Assembly: GCA_945910005.1 (NCBI GenBank)
Contig: OX246746.1
Location: 26,187,075 to 26,251,074, forward strand
Direction: 5' to 3'
Source of the DNA: Isoperla grammatica
Lineage: Eukaryota; Arthropoda; Insecta; Plecoptera; Perlodidae
DNA: 64,000 bases
The translations under genes were made by a program, and so were the position numbers. The number at the start of each line of letters is the position of its first letter. Within the stretch, counting starts at the first letter, position 1. Shown here in pieces: positions 37,456 to 49,900 of the stretch. The notes under the pieces are model-generated. The model was not told the origin of the DNA. It made no database searches and was given only the letters and a program-made list of their open reading frames with translations.

Positions 37456-38893
37456 ATACATTATCACGTAGGCCACGTATGCTTTTCGAGCGTCGCGACT
37501 TTCAAGCTCACGTTGTGAGTATGTGATAAAATATGCGAGTCCATCAAAAACAAAACCTATTCTGGCTCTTTTGAAGTGTCTTCCATATGTGCTCACTTTG
37601 CCTTTTGTTTTATTGAAACTTCGTGTCGCCTTTTAGTGTTGTTGTATTTTTCAAGTGGTTTTCTCTCTTTGTCTCTTTCTCTCTCTCTGGCCCTTTGAGT
37701 GCATGTGTTTCCAAATATGTAGATAATATAAAACTTCTTGAATATACGTCTTGTACTACACCTTACGTGGCCATTTGTGTAACCATGGATACAAAATGTC
37801 TGTGAACACGAGAGTTGAGTATACAGGTATTTAAAACGTACGTTTATCATTTTTTTCTCCTTTTGTCAATCTTGAAAGGTGGGACATATGCTTTTCCCAG
37901 TAGAATTTTTTACGCTTGTGGCGGATGTTGCCTGTTGAATACAGACAGCTTCCTGAAGGAAACGGGAGGCACCCCAGCCCTTGCTAATATAGCAGTTTTT
38001 CTTGTGCCACCTTCTAAACTAGAGCTATAATGACCAGATAGATAATTTATTTTGTTTTATTTATAAGTGATTGTTGTTAGGTTCTGCTGTGTGGGTTAGA
38101 ACACTCACATTGTCATCACGTCACTTGCATTTCGGCACATCTGTGTCATCGATGCAATACACTATATGAAGAACCTGAAACATGTATTATGCTAATCAGA
38201 ATAACATATCCAACCCGTACGACATTTAGAATTAGCAGATTATAACCAGCAGCAGCAGCCTCACTTGTTTTCAATCTTTCTTCAAGAATACTAGGAAAAC
38301 AAAGAAACGAACCAACATTTTATTTCATGTATCAGGTACCAAAGTACACAAATTTTTCCGTATATTTCGTTCTCCGGAAATTATGGTAAAATCTTTTTCC
38401 TTCAGATTATTTTATTATGAGTAATACTAGAACGGCTGTAACAAGATTCAACAAAGATGTTGGTTGCATCACCATCACAATGTAGCAGCACCTAGTCTGG
38501 CCGTATTGACCACTATCTCACTCGGTGTCGTCCAGTCCACCCCGAGCATCATTGGCGAGGGTGATGAACGTGATGCCGAGGAAATTAATTAAAAACATTT
38601 AAAACGCGGAAATTACTAAAGAAGAGAGTTGTGTTAATTTCCAAATCGGATGCGAGGTCTCGACTCAGAACGCCGGTGTTTTGCTCCAAGGATTTGTAAG
38701 GTCTCGTCTGGTTTAGGTTGTCACCGCTGCCTGGCCAGGGTGTTGCTAACATAATCACCTGAGTTTAGTAAGTTTGGGGGCGTAATTGCTATTGCCGTAA
38801 CTCTATAATAAACGTTTGCGGCGAATGGGGTTCGAATATTCTATGACGGTATATGATGGCCGTCCGCCGTTGTTATATACCACATATTCCTTA

Positions 38894-39502
38894 ACCCCCA
38901 ATTAATTTTATTTTTTTAAATATGCATAAAGACAACATATGGGTTAGTATATGAAATACGCTCATTTGAGAATATCAAAACTAATTTTCAAGCCCATTTT
39001 GGAGGAGCCGTATGGTATTTACAACGGGTTTTATGAAAAATACGGCTAACAACTACGTTTAAACCACATACGCGTTTGGTATGCGATTTTTTGTTTAAAC
39101 CTTACCCTCACTATTGGCTATGAGGATTCAGTGTTTTGAAATAAGTAATTTCAATATTTGTTTTTCTACGATTTATTTTGTTCTCCGGTACGGAAATTGT
39201 ATTTGTACCGGCGAGCAAAATAAACCGTAGTAAACCAAATATTGAAAACACTTATTTCAAAACACTAAATCCTCATAGCCAATAGTGAGGGTAAGTTGTA
39301 AACAAAAAATCGCATACTAAACGCGTATGTGGTTTAAACGTAGTTGTAAGCCGTATTCGTCATAAAACCCGTTGTAAATACCATACGGCTCCTCAAAAAT
39401 GGGCTTGAAAATTAGTTTTGATCTTCTCAAATGAGCGTCTTTAATATACTAACTCCATATATGTGTTCTTTATGCATATTCAAACAAAAATAATATGGGG
39501 GT
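38894..39502. mobile_element. ~609-bp fold-back element
   Basis: Nearly the whole segment folds back on itself around about 39190-39200. Left-arm landmarks (TATGCATAAAGA near 38931, CGCTCATTTGAGA near 38961, GGAGCCGTATGGTATTTACA near 39003, ACTATTGGCTATGAGGATT near 39110) recur inverted in the right arm (39285 to 39480). The ends read ACCCCCAATTA and TAATATGGGGGT. The arms differ by scattered substitutions and small indels. No coding frame is present. TA-type target duplication is possible but unclear, so the superfamily is open. Confidence 0.88.
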
Positions 39503-39645
39503 AGATTCACCTTAAAATCTCACAGTTGTTCTTACTTCATATCCAGGGTATTTCGTACAATCGAATCGTAACGTTGTGTTTTATAATCGGTGATTATCGG
39601 ATATTCTTCGCGTCTTGTTTCGTTTGGGTATTATTGTGTCCTGGA

Positions 39646-39663
39646 AAATTACCATGGTAATTT
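39646..39663. repeat. 18-bp perfect palindrome
   Basis: AAATTACCATGGTAATTT is fully self-complementary around CCATGG. It could be a homodimer binding site or chance. Confidence 0.8.
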
Positions 39664-39919
39664 ACCCCGTACAGTCGGTAGACGCATAGCTTGAGGAGTG
39701 AAGATTGTGAATACTACGGGGGGTCTTCCATGCAGTGTGCGGGGCGGCAGGGGCTTACTTGCACTGCAGTGTATGCTAGATGCTGGGGGTGGGGAGTCTG
39801 GGGGCTAGCTAGTCTCCAGCAGGTGGCGAACTTCCCAGAGAGACATCCATGTATTTAGCGCGTTGGGAAGTGGTGCACCCAGCTTGTAAGCTGCAGGGCT
39901 CAGGCTCAGGTCAGACACA

Positions 39920-39958
39920 CACACAGTTCAGTCTCTTGTCTCTTGTACAGCGGACGTG
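39920..39958 (+). promoter_or_regulatory. Candidate Inr + DPE core promoter
   Basis: ACAGTT with A at 39925 fits the arthropod initiator TCAGTY except for its first base. If that A is +1, GGACGTG occupies exactly +28 to +34 (39952-39958), matching the Drosophila DPE consensus RGWCGTG. No TATA box lies upstream, as expected for DPE promoters. A second, better initiator match, TCAGTC (39928-39933), has the wrong DPE spacing. Downstream sequence is CpG-containing (GGCGGGCG near 39961). This is a motif match only. Confidence 0.3.
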
Positions 39959-42865
39959 GAGGCGGGCGTACATTTCTAGCTTATCCTTCGTTATCTAGTG
40001 TAAACGCGAGACTTAGTCTTTATAAACAAAATCGTTATTTCGAGTCTTCTAGAACGGTACCCAAGTGAAAAACGGTGAAGATAATGCAAACCGTTCGTGC
40101 TTCAATGGCGGACTACGAACAAACATGGCGAGAAAGCTCCCCAGTGCATGCATGCTCTCTCTCTCTTTCCCGTAGTATGCAGACTCAGGTTGGGGGGATT
40201 CACCATAATATGGCTTTCAACCACTCCTAGAGTTTGGGTCATTTTAAAACAGGATACGATTGCAATCGTCCCGGATTGTCTCAGCGGACGTTCAGCGAAC
40301 CACGTTGCTTCGTCTTTTCTCCCAATCGGAGAGCAAACAAGAACAACGCGAGCAACTGCGTCAACAGTCAAACACAGTTTACCCGAATACTACGTCATAA
40401 CGTAATATTTACTGGATGACCTAGAAGGTCCACGTAACAAAAGTCGATACGTAGAAAATTCGGGAAAATAGAAGAAACACGTTTTACGTATATATGTCAT
40501 CAGTTTTAAGGTTTTATTCACTTGAACATGTTCAGAAACAAAAAGTATTCTTCACAAGAGGGCCGCGTAACGGCCGGATTAAGAGTTCAGCGCCTTATTG
40601 TTCCCCATCCTCCACATATTGTACTGAAGGCAATACTTTGCATGCGTTTGAATTTGAGAGACCAGTTCTACAATTTGTCCCACCAATTGTGATCTTTTCA
40701 CGCGTCCTATCAGCCAAATCAAATGTCAGTACATTGTCGTTTTGCATTTTTGTCTTTTCACTGGCATAGGTGTTTTACGTCGCGTATAAGATTTCATAAG
40801 TATTATTTTTTAACCACAGGATACAGTTTTCACGGTACATGTGAAGTGTGATTGAGGTTCGTATAGTATGTGGGCGCCCTAGGCTCTAGCCTCATTAGCT
40901 TGTGCCCTGACAGTAGCAATGTTTCACAAGTTTTGTTTTATTTTGGTGGTTGAACATGTTATCTGCTGTCATCGCACACAAGACTCTGTGGCATTCGTCC
41001 AACCCTAAAGTGAACAATTGCACCCGCAATATAGCCGTCTGTATTGGTTCCAACTGTGTCTATTGTGCACGAGTGCAATTTGTCCAGTTCAGGCGATGGC
41101 TATTTTTCAACCGGTTAGTTATGTATAGGAAAATCGCTAATTAGTTTGTTGTAATTTTAGTTTCTTATTTTTGTGATGGTAAGCCATCAATTTCTTTATT
41201 GATGGATAGCGTGAACATGAAATTATGCTTTGTTTGTTCCGCGTGAATTTCTTAGCCGTACGGTGCAAAACAGTTTCAAACTGAAGACCATCGGTTTTAT
41301 AATCTATTGTAGGCCTAACGTTTCTTTGGGCCCACCCTGTGCGTCTTCGTAAACAGAGTGTGCATTTGTCATTTCCATTTTAATCGCAATGAAGCAAATT
41401 TCCTAGATTATCTATGCATAATTTGAACTTTGTAATCCTTTTAGGGAAATTGCCCGCGTTTTATGTCTAACCGTAGTTTTTGGTCGTTGTCGAACAATTT
41501 AAAGAATTCTCGGTTTGATAATTTTATTAATATTTGTGAAAGCTCGTGCGAAGTGATCGTTTGGTTACCGCGGCTACGGTTCGGTCGATGTTGCCTAATT
41601 AAATTGGCTTTGGCAAGAAATAGCTACGTTTTCAATCCCCGGGCGCCAAACACCCTTCATAATGTAGCGCGCTTGCTGCTTATGTGGGCGTTATAATTGC
41701 GTGATGCGCGAGCGAGCTCTTCGTGTTAATATTAATGAACACTTTATTACTAATAATAAAAACAAAGCGATGAAGCTTAAATTGGTAAACAAACAAGAAT
41801 ATACGCGAAACAATGTATAGCCGGTGACGAAAACTGAAAGAAACTATGTTACCAACGCAGAGAACACGAGGAGAATTGAGAAAGTCACGAATACTTTCAA
41901 TGAGATTACGACTAATGCGTCGAATCCCAATCAAATAATCTATTATGTTTAAATAAATATATCAATTTATAATTGTCTACCCACTCAGTTACAGGAACTG
42001 ATATTCAGTGGCAGACATTATTGTGCTTTGTTGCTTTGACGTTCCAAGGTAACCGTTTACATACATACTTAATACGGAATTACTGATGTAAATGAAACTT
42101 CGAAGTTAAAAAATCCGAGCCTGAACCGGGAAGCTAACCCTGGACCATCTATATTGGAATTAAGCAGAGATACACCAGCAAGACCAACGAACCACTTGAA
42201 ACAACTTCCATTTCACTTAACAGTAATCATGACCGATCTAGATGTAAAACGAACCGAACAAAATGAAGTCGACTAGTCACACTGGTGAAATAGGTAAATC
42301 CAGATAAACACATCACAGTTCGTTTCGCGCACGTAAAACCCTATTGTCCGAATTGAACACGTACGTGTGTTGTGTACACAGACATAGACACCGCGTGTTT
42401 TCACAGGGATTCACTCCAATGAATCAGTTATCTCGTGAACAATTGTCGTACACGACAGGTTGTTCGCAAACATTTCCTTCATGTAGTCGCTTGGAATCCA
42501 TTGCTTACATTACCCCTTTGAAGCGATACGAACACCAGTCTATTACTAAAGTTTGCGAGGTATATGTGCTAAATGTAGGCCTGAGCACCAGTACAGAGCT
42601 ATTTTATCGTGCGGCACCATCTGCAACGAACTCCTGTCCTGTATTGTCGGTACATTCTGATTGTCATCACCAAAGCCCTAACCACAATTATCGGGATCGG
42701 GATCACAATCGTACATTTTCTCATGCTAAATCATTACGACGTTACGATTTTATTGTGAACAGCGTCATAGGAACCCTGTAAGGTAACTCACGATTTCCGG
42801 ATTTCGATTACGGTTCCAATACCGGCCATTGTGGTTGGGGCTTAAAATTGCATCCAAAATCTAAA

Positions 42866-43190
42866 ATAGCTTGCTTATTTGCTTATTTGCTGCATGTATT
42901 GCTTGCTTGCTTCTTGCTTATCCTGCAGCTTTTGAGGCTTGCTTAATAAATTGACCTGACACTTTGTGATAAAATCAGGTATTGGTCCATTTCGCAATTC
43001 TGGTCTGACTGACATTGTTTTTACTTAGCTCATGCAAGACAAGCAAATGAGTTACCACTTTCATAGAGTAGCTAACTAAATGTGGTGAGGTTTTGACATT
43101 GACTTCTAACGTCATATTGGGTGTTTTAGTCAGAACGACTAGTTAGGAGGCAAGCAAGCAAGCAAGCAAGCAAGCAAACAAGCAAGCAAA
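42866..43190. repeat. Opposed GCTT and AAGC microsatellites
   Basis: A (TTGC/GCTT)-rich stretch at about 42866-42945 faces a clean (CAAG)n run at about 43147-43190, with about 200 bp between them. Because the two runs are complementary when inverted, they could form a long hairpin. Confidence 0.8.
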
Positions 43191-44859
43191 TTTGATGGAT
43201 GTTGAACAGAGACCCCTAGTCTTAGCGTCTGTGCTATCAGCTTTCAGTCGTGATCATTCTCTATCCAAACACCAGAAGGTGGACAAGAGGTCAGTTTATT
43301 AATACTAAGAGGAAACACTAAGTAGTGATAATGAAATACATCTTTCTCAAGGTAATGGTTATTTCGTACTCTTCTAATGGGAACTAAAATGATGAAAACT
43401 AACACACCACCCAATCACAATTGGGTTTGCTCGTCAGATCAAAGAGCAAAGGTCGGCTGATTTGAGTAATATTCGTATGACTGAAATATAAACGGTACGA
43501 GCGTGTGTCACTCGCAACTGGGGACGAGCGAGAACCGGCTGTGACATTCTCTGATTAGAAAGAGTTAAAAGTTTGATTCCAGTTGACACAATTGAAGGGG
43601 GAGCGGAAAAATATTCGCAACTCTTCGATTTGCAAAGTTTAATTTCAATCTGTGCATCGGTTAGTGGCGAAAGTAGATTCCATTCGTATTGTCAACCGAA
43701 TGAGTCTCGATTTATTTTAAGAAGTTGTAAAGTAGACGTCAAAAAGAATTTCTTTCGCACTGAAGAAATTGAAACATCAGGCAGAATGCCAAAATGCACC
43801 CTCTTGGTAAAGTAGTTTGCAACACACGAAACCTCAGGATCCCGCCAATTGCTAACAGATATCTCGAGTGATTCTTGTTGCTTGACGTCTCTTATTATTG
43901 CGATCATGCATGAAGGCTAGAAGAAACGGAACCTAATAGCTAATGGTACGCCATAATGGCATACGTTTCGATTAGTCTGGGTGGTGACATCACTACCAAC
44001 TTCTTACAAATCTAGGGAACCGGTTTCTCTCATTGTCTACGCGACTTTGAGTCATGCAATGCGCCATTTATTTGTACGGTTTCTGATCTATTTATAGATG
44101 CAAAACGTACGCCATTAGCGGACGGGCGAACCGCCATAATATTGAACTGTAATCGATAGTAAGAAAAGAATCTACAAGTAGGCTAGAAGCTTTCTCTCCG
44201 CAATAAATCATATCATTCTGCCATTTATGCCTATTGATGATGCAACATTCTTTCATACGTATTCATATGTTCGTTTTTTCGCTGCCAAGATAAGTCGTAA
44301 ACCCTATAGGTATCACATTCCCAATATTACCATAACAATGTAAACCTCAAAGCTTCCTATCCACAGCTTTGTCATTGTTTGTCTTGTATACTTGATTACT
44401 CGACGCGATGCCGTAAAAAATACCATTTATCAATTCCTTTCAGCAACACTTTTTCTAATTGGTATATAATTTAGCCATTAGTAATGGATATTTCATTTAC
44501 ATAAGGAATAAACTAAATTGTTTACCAATTTCATCATTAACTTGTCAAAATTATCAGGAAACTATTAATTTTAAGTACCCTTTAAAGACCCCCCAACGAG
44601 TTAAAAATGTATTTTCGATGTGATTATAGACACGCATAATATTTATGTTTATAAAAACTAAACTATGAGTATATAGAATGGTTTCTATTCTTCCTGTGTT
44701 TGGACTTGGCGTTGCCCATGAGCCTGCACATTGCACTGTGCAAACATTATGCAACATTAAGAGGATGTTGCAAAGATAATGTTGCAAGGTAGCTGCGTCT
44801 TCAAATATCTTGACGGTCACGGGACACAAGTGCAAGACTAGTGGAAAATACGTTAGTAA

Positions 44860-45262
44860 AGCGTGGTTCGATCACAATTGAAATAAGAGTTGGTTTAGTA
44901 AAATAGCAGTGAGGTTTAAGCGAATTGGAGCATACAATAACAATATTGTGGTTCACATCCGTCTCAATATTGAAAAAGTCATAAGAAATGAGTCAATTCC
45001 ATTTCTTATTTCAACTTCCCATGATGCACCTTATGACGAACCAATCAGAATGCAGAAGAGCCATACTAGAAAGTCAACTACGGAAATCAAACAAAAACAG
45101 TGGCACCGGATGTTTTGCTGCTATAGTCAATGATAGTAAGTACACAATTAAGGCGCTGCTTTGACTATTGAAATAAGCAACTAGTCGTCGGTTGTGTCAC
45201 TATTTATTTCACTATTTCACTGTTTCTTATTGCAATTCTTATTTCAATTGTGAATCGGCCTT
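44860..45262. mobile_element. 403-bp TIR element (family H1), intact copy
   Basis: The left end, AGCGTGGTTCGATCACAATT, pairs with the right end (CAATTGTGAATCGGCCTT) as an inverted repeat, and the match continues inward through GAAATAAGAGTTG / CAATTCTTATTTC. TAA flanks both sides (44857-44859 and 45263-45265). Sub-terminal sequences repeat the AAATAAGAAATG theme inverted. No transposase is encoded; an open frame at 44909-45133 has no known domain. The TAA duplication and AGG-type end resemble the 500-bp element at 24232, suggesting the same (PIF/Harbinger-like) mobilising machinery. Confidence 0.85.
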
Positions 45263-45663
45263 TAAATAATACTGTATTTCACAAGTTTCGCAAAAAGTAC
45301 GTTTATGCGTAGACAGCAATCACGAGAAAGCGGCCCCAGAAACAGTCGGCACATTCAACGCCGATACATTTCCTTGAGTTTCTTCTTCTTCTACGACCAT
45401 TTTATTGTAATCATTCTATAATGTTCGCTGCATAATGCGAGTCGCTATCATCAACTGGAATTTACATTCTTAGAACGGACGGAACTGTCTGGGTATCGAG
45501 AATTTTACTTTCTCGGAAAGCGTGTTAGGTATTTCTATATCACTTTTATGTGATTGTGATTTGCAATTTCCCTCAATTTAAATCTCTTGGCTAAAATATG
45601 CTAGTTCGTCATTGGCTCACTCATCCATATGGTTGGTACAAACAATTAATGCAGTTGTGATCA
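45263..45663. other. Short non-coding stretch between two H1 copies
   Basis: No gene or repeat was recognised; it includes a TTCTTCTTCTTCT run near 45380. Confidence 0.6.
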
Positions 45664-46967
45664 AGCGTGGTTCACAATTGAAATAAGAGTTGGTTTAGTG
45701 AAATAGCTGTAAGGTTTAAGCGAATTGACGAGTGGTGATTTACCCGCCCCCTGACGTCACGAAGGAACGTGGCGCCCATAGTTGGGACAAATCCACGAAC
45801 TGTTGCGCTTTTTATCTCGTTCTAGCTGTTATAATATTCACTTTTCAGGTATAACCTATAGGAAAGCGTAGTTAGTTCACATCCCAGTGGTCAATTTAAA
45901 GGTTAGTTCAAAATTATAGACCCAGTAGTTAACTTGTTGTAACAATTCGCGCATCAAAAGGATACAATGAGCAACGTGTGATTTGTTTTTTCAACTTCAA
46001 TTGGCGAAAAACTAATGATCGGATTTTGACGAGAGTTTCTTTAGCATGTGTTACAATAATGTGGACAATAAACAAATAAACTTTCTAGATAGAAATTGCT
46101 CCGAACGAAAATTCATAGCATGCAATAATATGCAGGGTGTAGCGGTTGGGCCTCAAAAGTAGCGGTTTTGACCGTGAAACTAAGCACCTTACATATTAGT
46201 GCATGCTATGAATTTTCGTTCTGGGCATTTTCTATCTAGAAAGTTTATTTGCTTACTGTCTCACATTATTGGTACGTATTCTTAAGAAACTTTCGTCCAA
46301 ATCCGATCATTAGTTTTTCGCCAGTTGTAGTTGAAAAAACAAAACACACCTGGCTCACTTTATCCTCTTCAGTGCGTGAATTGTTATAACAAGTTAACTA
46401 CTTCGTCTATAGTTTTGAAATAACCTTTATATTGACCACAGGTATGTGAACTAAATACATTTTGCAGGTTATATCTTAAAAATAAATATTATACCAGCTA
46501 GAACGAGATAAGTGTGGATGTGTTTTGCGTGGATCCGTCCGGACAGTAGGGACTTTTCCCAACTGCTAGTCACGTGACACAGTACTCGGCGCAAGCTCCG
46601 CCTATCACCACTCGTCCATTGAAACATACAATAACAATGCTGTGGTTCACATCCGTCACAGTGGATTGAAATAGTCATAAGAAATCAATCAATTTCATTT
46701 CTTATTTCAACTTCCCATGATGCACCTTATGACGAACCAATCAGGACGCAGAAGAGCGATACTAGAAGGTAAACTACGGAAATCAAAACAAAAACAGTGG
46801 CACCGGATATTTTGCTGTTATAGTCAATGATAGTAAGAACACAATTAAAAGGCGCTGCTTTGACTGCTGAAATGAGCAACTAGTTGTCGGTTGTGAACCA
46901 GTTGCTTGTTATTTCACTATTTCACTGTTTCTTATTGCAACTCTTATATCAATTGTGAATCGGCCTT
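45664..46967. mobile_element. Second H1 copy, interrupted by another element
   Basis: Bases 45664-45727 and 46618-46967 together align along the full length of the copy at 44860-45262. The left part begins AGCGTGGTTCACAATTGAAA, and the right part ends CAATTGTGAATCGGCCTT. Without the 890-bp insert the copy is about 414 bp. Flanks are TCA on the left (45661-45663) and TAA on the right (46968-46970), consistent with a TAA duplication that has mutated once. Confidence 0.88.
45728..46617. mobile_element. 890-bp fold-back element nested in H1
   Basis: The ends read ACGAGTGGTGAT and ATCACCACTCGTCC, and the two halves are inverted copies for most of their length. Examples are ATCTCGTTCTAGCTG near 45812 against CAGCTAGAACGAGAT near 46495, and ATTCATAGCATGCA near 46110 against TGCATGCTATGAAT near 46200. 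The unpaired centre is only about 80 bp. ATTG is present on both sides (45724-45727 and 46618-46621) and once in the uninterrupted H1 copy, so it is the likely target duplication (ATT or ATTG). There is no transposase frame. Confidence 0.87.
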
Positions 46968-49900
46968 TAAACAACGTGCGTGTTCTCAAATTACTATACA
47001 TACGTACTCAGTTGTTATTATTATTATTATTTGAGTTGTTTTCCGACGTACTCAACAGCTATAAGTATACAAATACGCGTGTAATTGATGGAAATTTAGT
47101 CCAATAAACATAATCTGATCCACAACAAGATATGTAGGTTCTTTCCTGATTTAGCGCCTAGTGTGTCCCATTTTAGTTCCATTGGCGGGGCTAAAATGGG
47201 AAACAATAAATATCATATTTTTAGTAACTTCTGTTGATTTGGCATGATCAATCTGAAATACATGAGGTAACACAAAAAATCACTTGATTTATGCTGAAAC
47301 CAACTTTTTAAAGTCGAAAGTGTTGAAAATTGTCCCGTTTTAGTATTTGACCCGGATCACCCTATAGAATTGAATATTTGAAATTTGCCTGCATGAAACA
47401 TATGAATCTTTCACTCTAGTTCTTTTCCCATGCTTTCTGCTTAGCTAAAAGCATCGCGAATCCGAACATGCACAAAATTAATTGCAAAGCAACACTTTCC
47501 GTAAACCAACCGTGAATATAAATCTAGGGGCATCTAAGGCTGCCTCAAAGTTTGCAACGTCTCACGTTTACTCGATTCAGCATCGCAGACTAATTCATCC
47601 AATCAGTTGAATTGATATCTGTCTGGCATCTGTGTATGGTAATGCAAAGCAACATGGCAATACTCGTTCATGGGTAGCAACTATCAAGCAGACAATTACA
47701 TTCTCGAACGCTCTTCCAATTGAAACACAATAAAATTGACTTGGGCTCACGTTGGCATTACCCCTTAGCAAACGAGGCCCAGGGTTTTCCGGGTTAGTGC
47801 TCACTATTCTGTCTCTGTCGCACATGCAGTCAACTAGTCACGCGAGTGCGGTTCGCCAACACGACGAGCAGATGCGCACGCAGAAGAGAAAACGTGGCTG
47901 AGCTATATCCACGTGACAGATTGCCATCTGTTGGCTGTGATCAGAGATATTACAGATCACGTTTTCGAAGCACTCTCAAGTTTAAATAAAATAGTCCGTT
48001 CCATGGTGATGAAAAGTGTATATAAGGGTAAAAGCGTTTCTAATTGTGTTTGTTGGGTTCAAAGGGAAAGATTATCTTTCTTAATCCCGTGTTAACATGG
48101 ACGTTACATTTTGTGTAGTACGATGGTGCGGAAATTACACTTGCGATACTGGTTTGCACAGTTGTCATATTATGTATTCTGGAGATTATTAAGCCGGCTC
48201 ACATTTCCAGAGCAATTCTGTTTGCGTCTCTCCCAATTGGCGCAACGTTTCGGAGTTGGCCTCGCTTTGTGGCTGGCGACTGGGGAGTACAATTATTTAA
48301 CCACGTTTAACACCATCCTGGGTATTAGAGGAGAAGGCTTTTGATGGTAAATCTTAAAATTTATTTTATGGGCCCTGTGGTTGGCACCGTTGAAGAACAA
48401 ACAATTGCACGAGTTAGACGTTGTTCTATAGTTTTGATGGTTCAAGATTCCGCTATGCGTTTATAAGAAACAAAGGTAATACACTTTTTATTTATTTTTA
48501 TGAAAACATGATTTAGATTTAGTGTACCGCCTCGCCGCTATCTAAAGGTAGGCCTACATCTACTCCAATATCACACTGTATTCTCAATTATTATAACCTC
48601 ATAGTACGTGTTCACTTACTGAGCTAATTCCTGCTTTATGGACATGGTGGGATCTCATAGCAATATTATGATTGCTTAGTCTGAGCACTTCTTTTAGAAT
48701 AAATGCTAACACACACATAATGTAGGCATGCATGAGTATATTCTTATATATTTTGTTAAGCCCCAAAAAATTACACTTTTTGTATTTATTTTACAATTTC
48801 CTTAGTCGCCATGGTATCTCTGATTGATCTTCATGAAGTTATGTAGTCGGTCCACCATCCACCTGCTTTCCAATCTACTTTTATGAACACCCCTCACTGA
48901 ACTATAAAGGAGTTAATTTTCAGTGGTGGGGGGGAAGGGGGGGGGGGCTTCAAATCTAGCATGGTAAAATACGTTCTAGTCCTTTTAGTATGCAAAAAAA
49001 AAAACTTGAAACCAACTATTTTGAACCGAATCCGCAACATTGTGCGTCGTAGGCAAAGATAAACCCAACCCACACAGTGTTTATTGAAGTTCGTCTTTCG
49101 AGGTAGAATGGTTGGTAAGATGTGAACACAAATCCTGTGCGAGGAAGAGAGATTTCTCCCCCACCCCGAACTATATCAATAAAGGAATTCTTTTCCGGAT
49201 GCCATCTTCTACCGATAGTTATGCCAGAGCGAGGTCGGTTCGTATTCCACAAGGCTTAAAAACAATTCCATTAAAAGTATGGAGTTGTATTTCCGATATA
49301 TATAAAAAAAATTAGGTTATTTCACAACTGTTTTTTTTTTTCTTAATGGCAAGTACCATATTCATAAGATCAGCCTAGCCTCAATCGAAATACATTCCTT
49401 CGGGTTAAAAATATCAAAAAACGGTGTGCAACTTAACTGTACGTTTAAATGTGAAACAGACTGGGGTATTTGGTCGAAAACGTCGAAGGCACAAGAAAAA
49501 ATGATTACAACACGATTTCTTGGCAGTCTTATACATCTCCACATGGGTGAACATGGGTGAAATCCATCTTACAAGCTTTGCATGCACACTGTTCGCATGG
49601 TAAATGGTAAACGTCTTGCTTTTCAACCCTAACGGTGAAATGCTGCGTATGTGAATTGATTGAAGTGCGTCGAAGGACAATCGTAAGTGGGCCTCGAACC
49701 ACGCCCCTTAGTTCGATAGCCTCGTGAGGCTACTTGAACCCTAGCAGTGCACGGCAAACTCAGGTGCAGAGGGTGTTGGCTGGCATGTCGGGGGGAGCCC
49801 AAGACGTGGGGCTACAAGAAGAATTATGGATGAGGAAGGGGGTTATTTTGAAATCCCCCTCCCCCTCCCCCTCCCCTGCTCGACGCGCGGTGGTTCTAAT

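Larger units (their letters stand above)
29158..38893 (+). other. Presumed plexin intron, 5' part, no exon recognised
   Basis: No continuation of the sema domain or any other known protein was recognised. Content not listed separately: short AT-rich runs, a small fold-back around 35696-35826 (AAAGCACATTGTT pairing with AACAATGTGCTT, plus TTTTGTTGCC/GGCAACAAAA), CT-rich sequence near 37665-37690, and chance open frames up to 118 codons. Assignment as intron rests on the donor at 29158 and the missing 3' part of the gene. Confidence 0.6.
39503..44859. other. Presumed intron, no exon recognised
   Basis: Open frames up to 145 codons (42344-42781 +) show no known domain. Listed separately are a candidate core promoter near 39925 and the GCTT/AAGC microsatellite pair. 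A CT-rich run lies at about 40152-40168. A weak minus-strand tRNA-like piece lies near 42118-42190. Confidence 0.6.

Noticed and set aside
42344..42781. 145-codon + strand open frame
   Set aside because: No recognised motif, no splice-site or start context supporting it.
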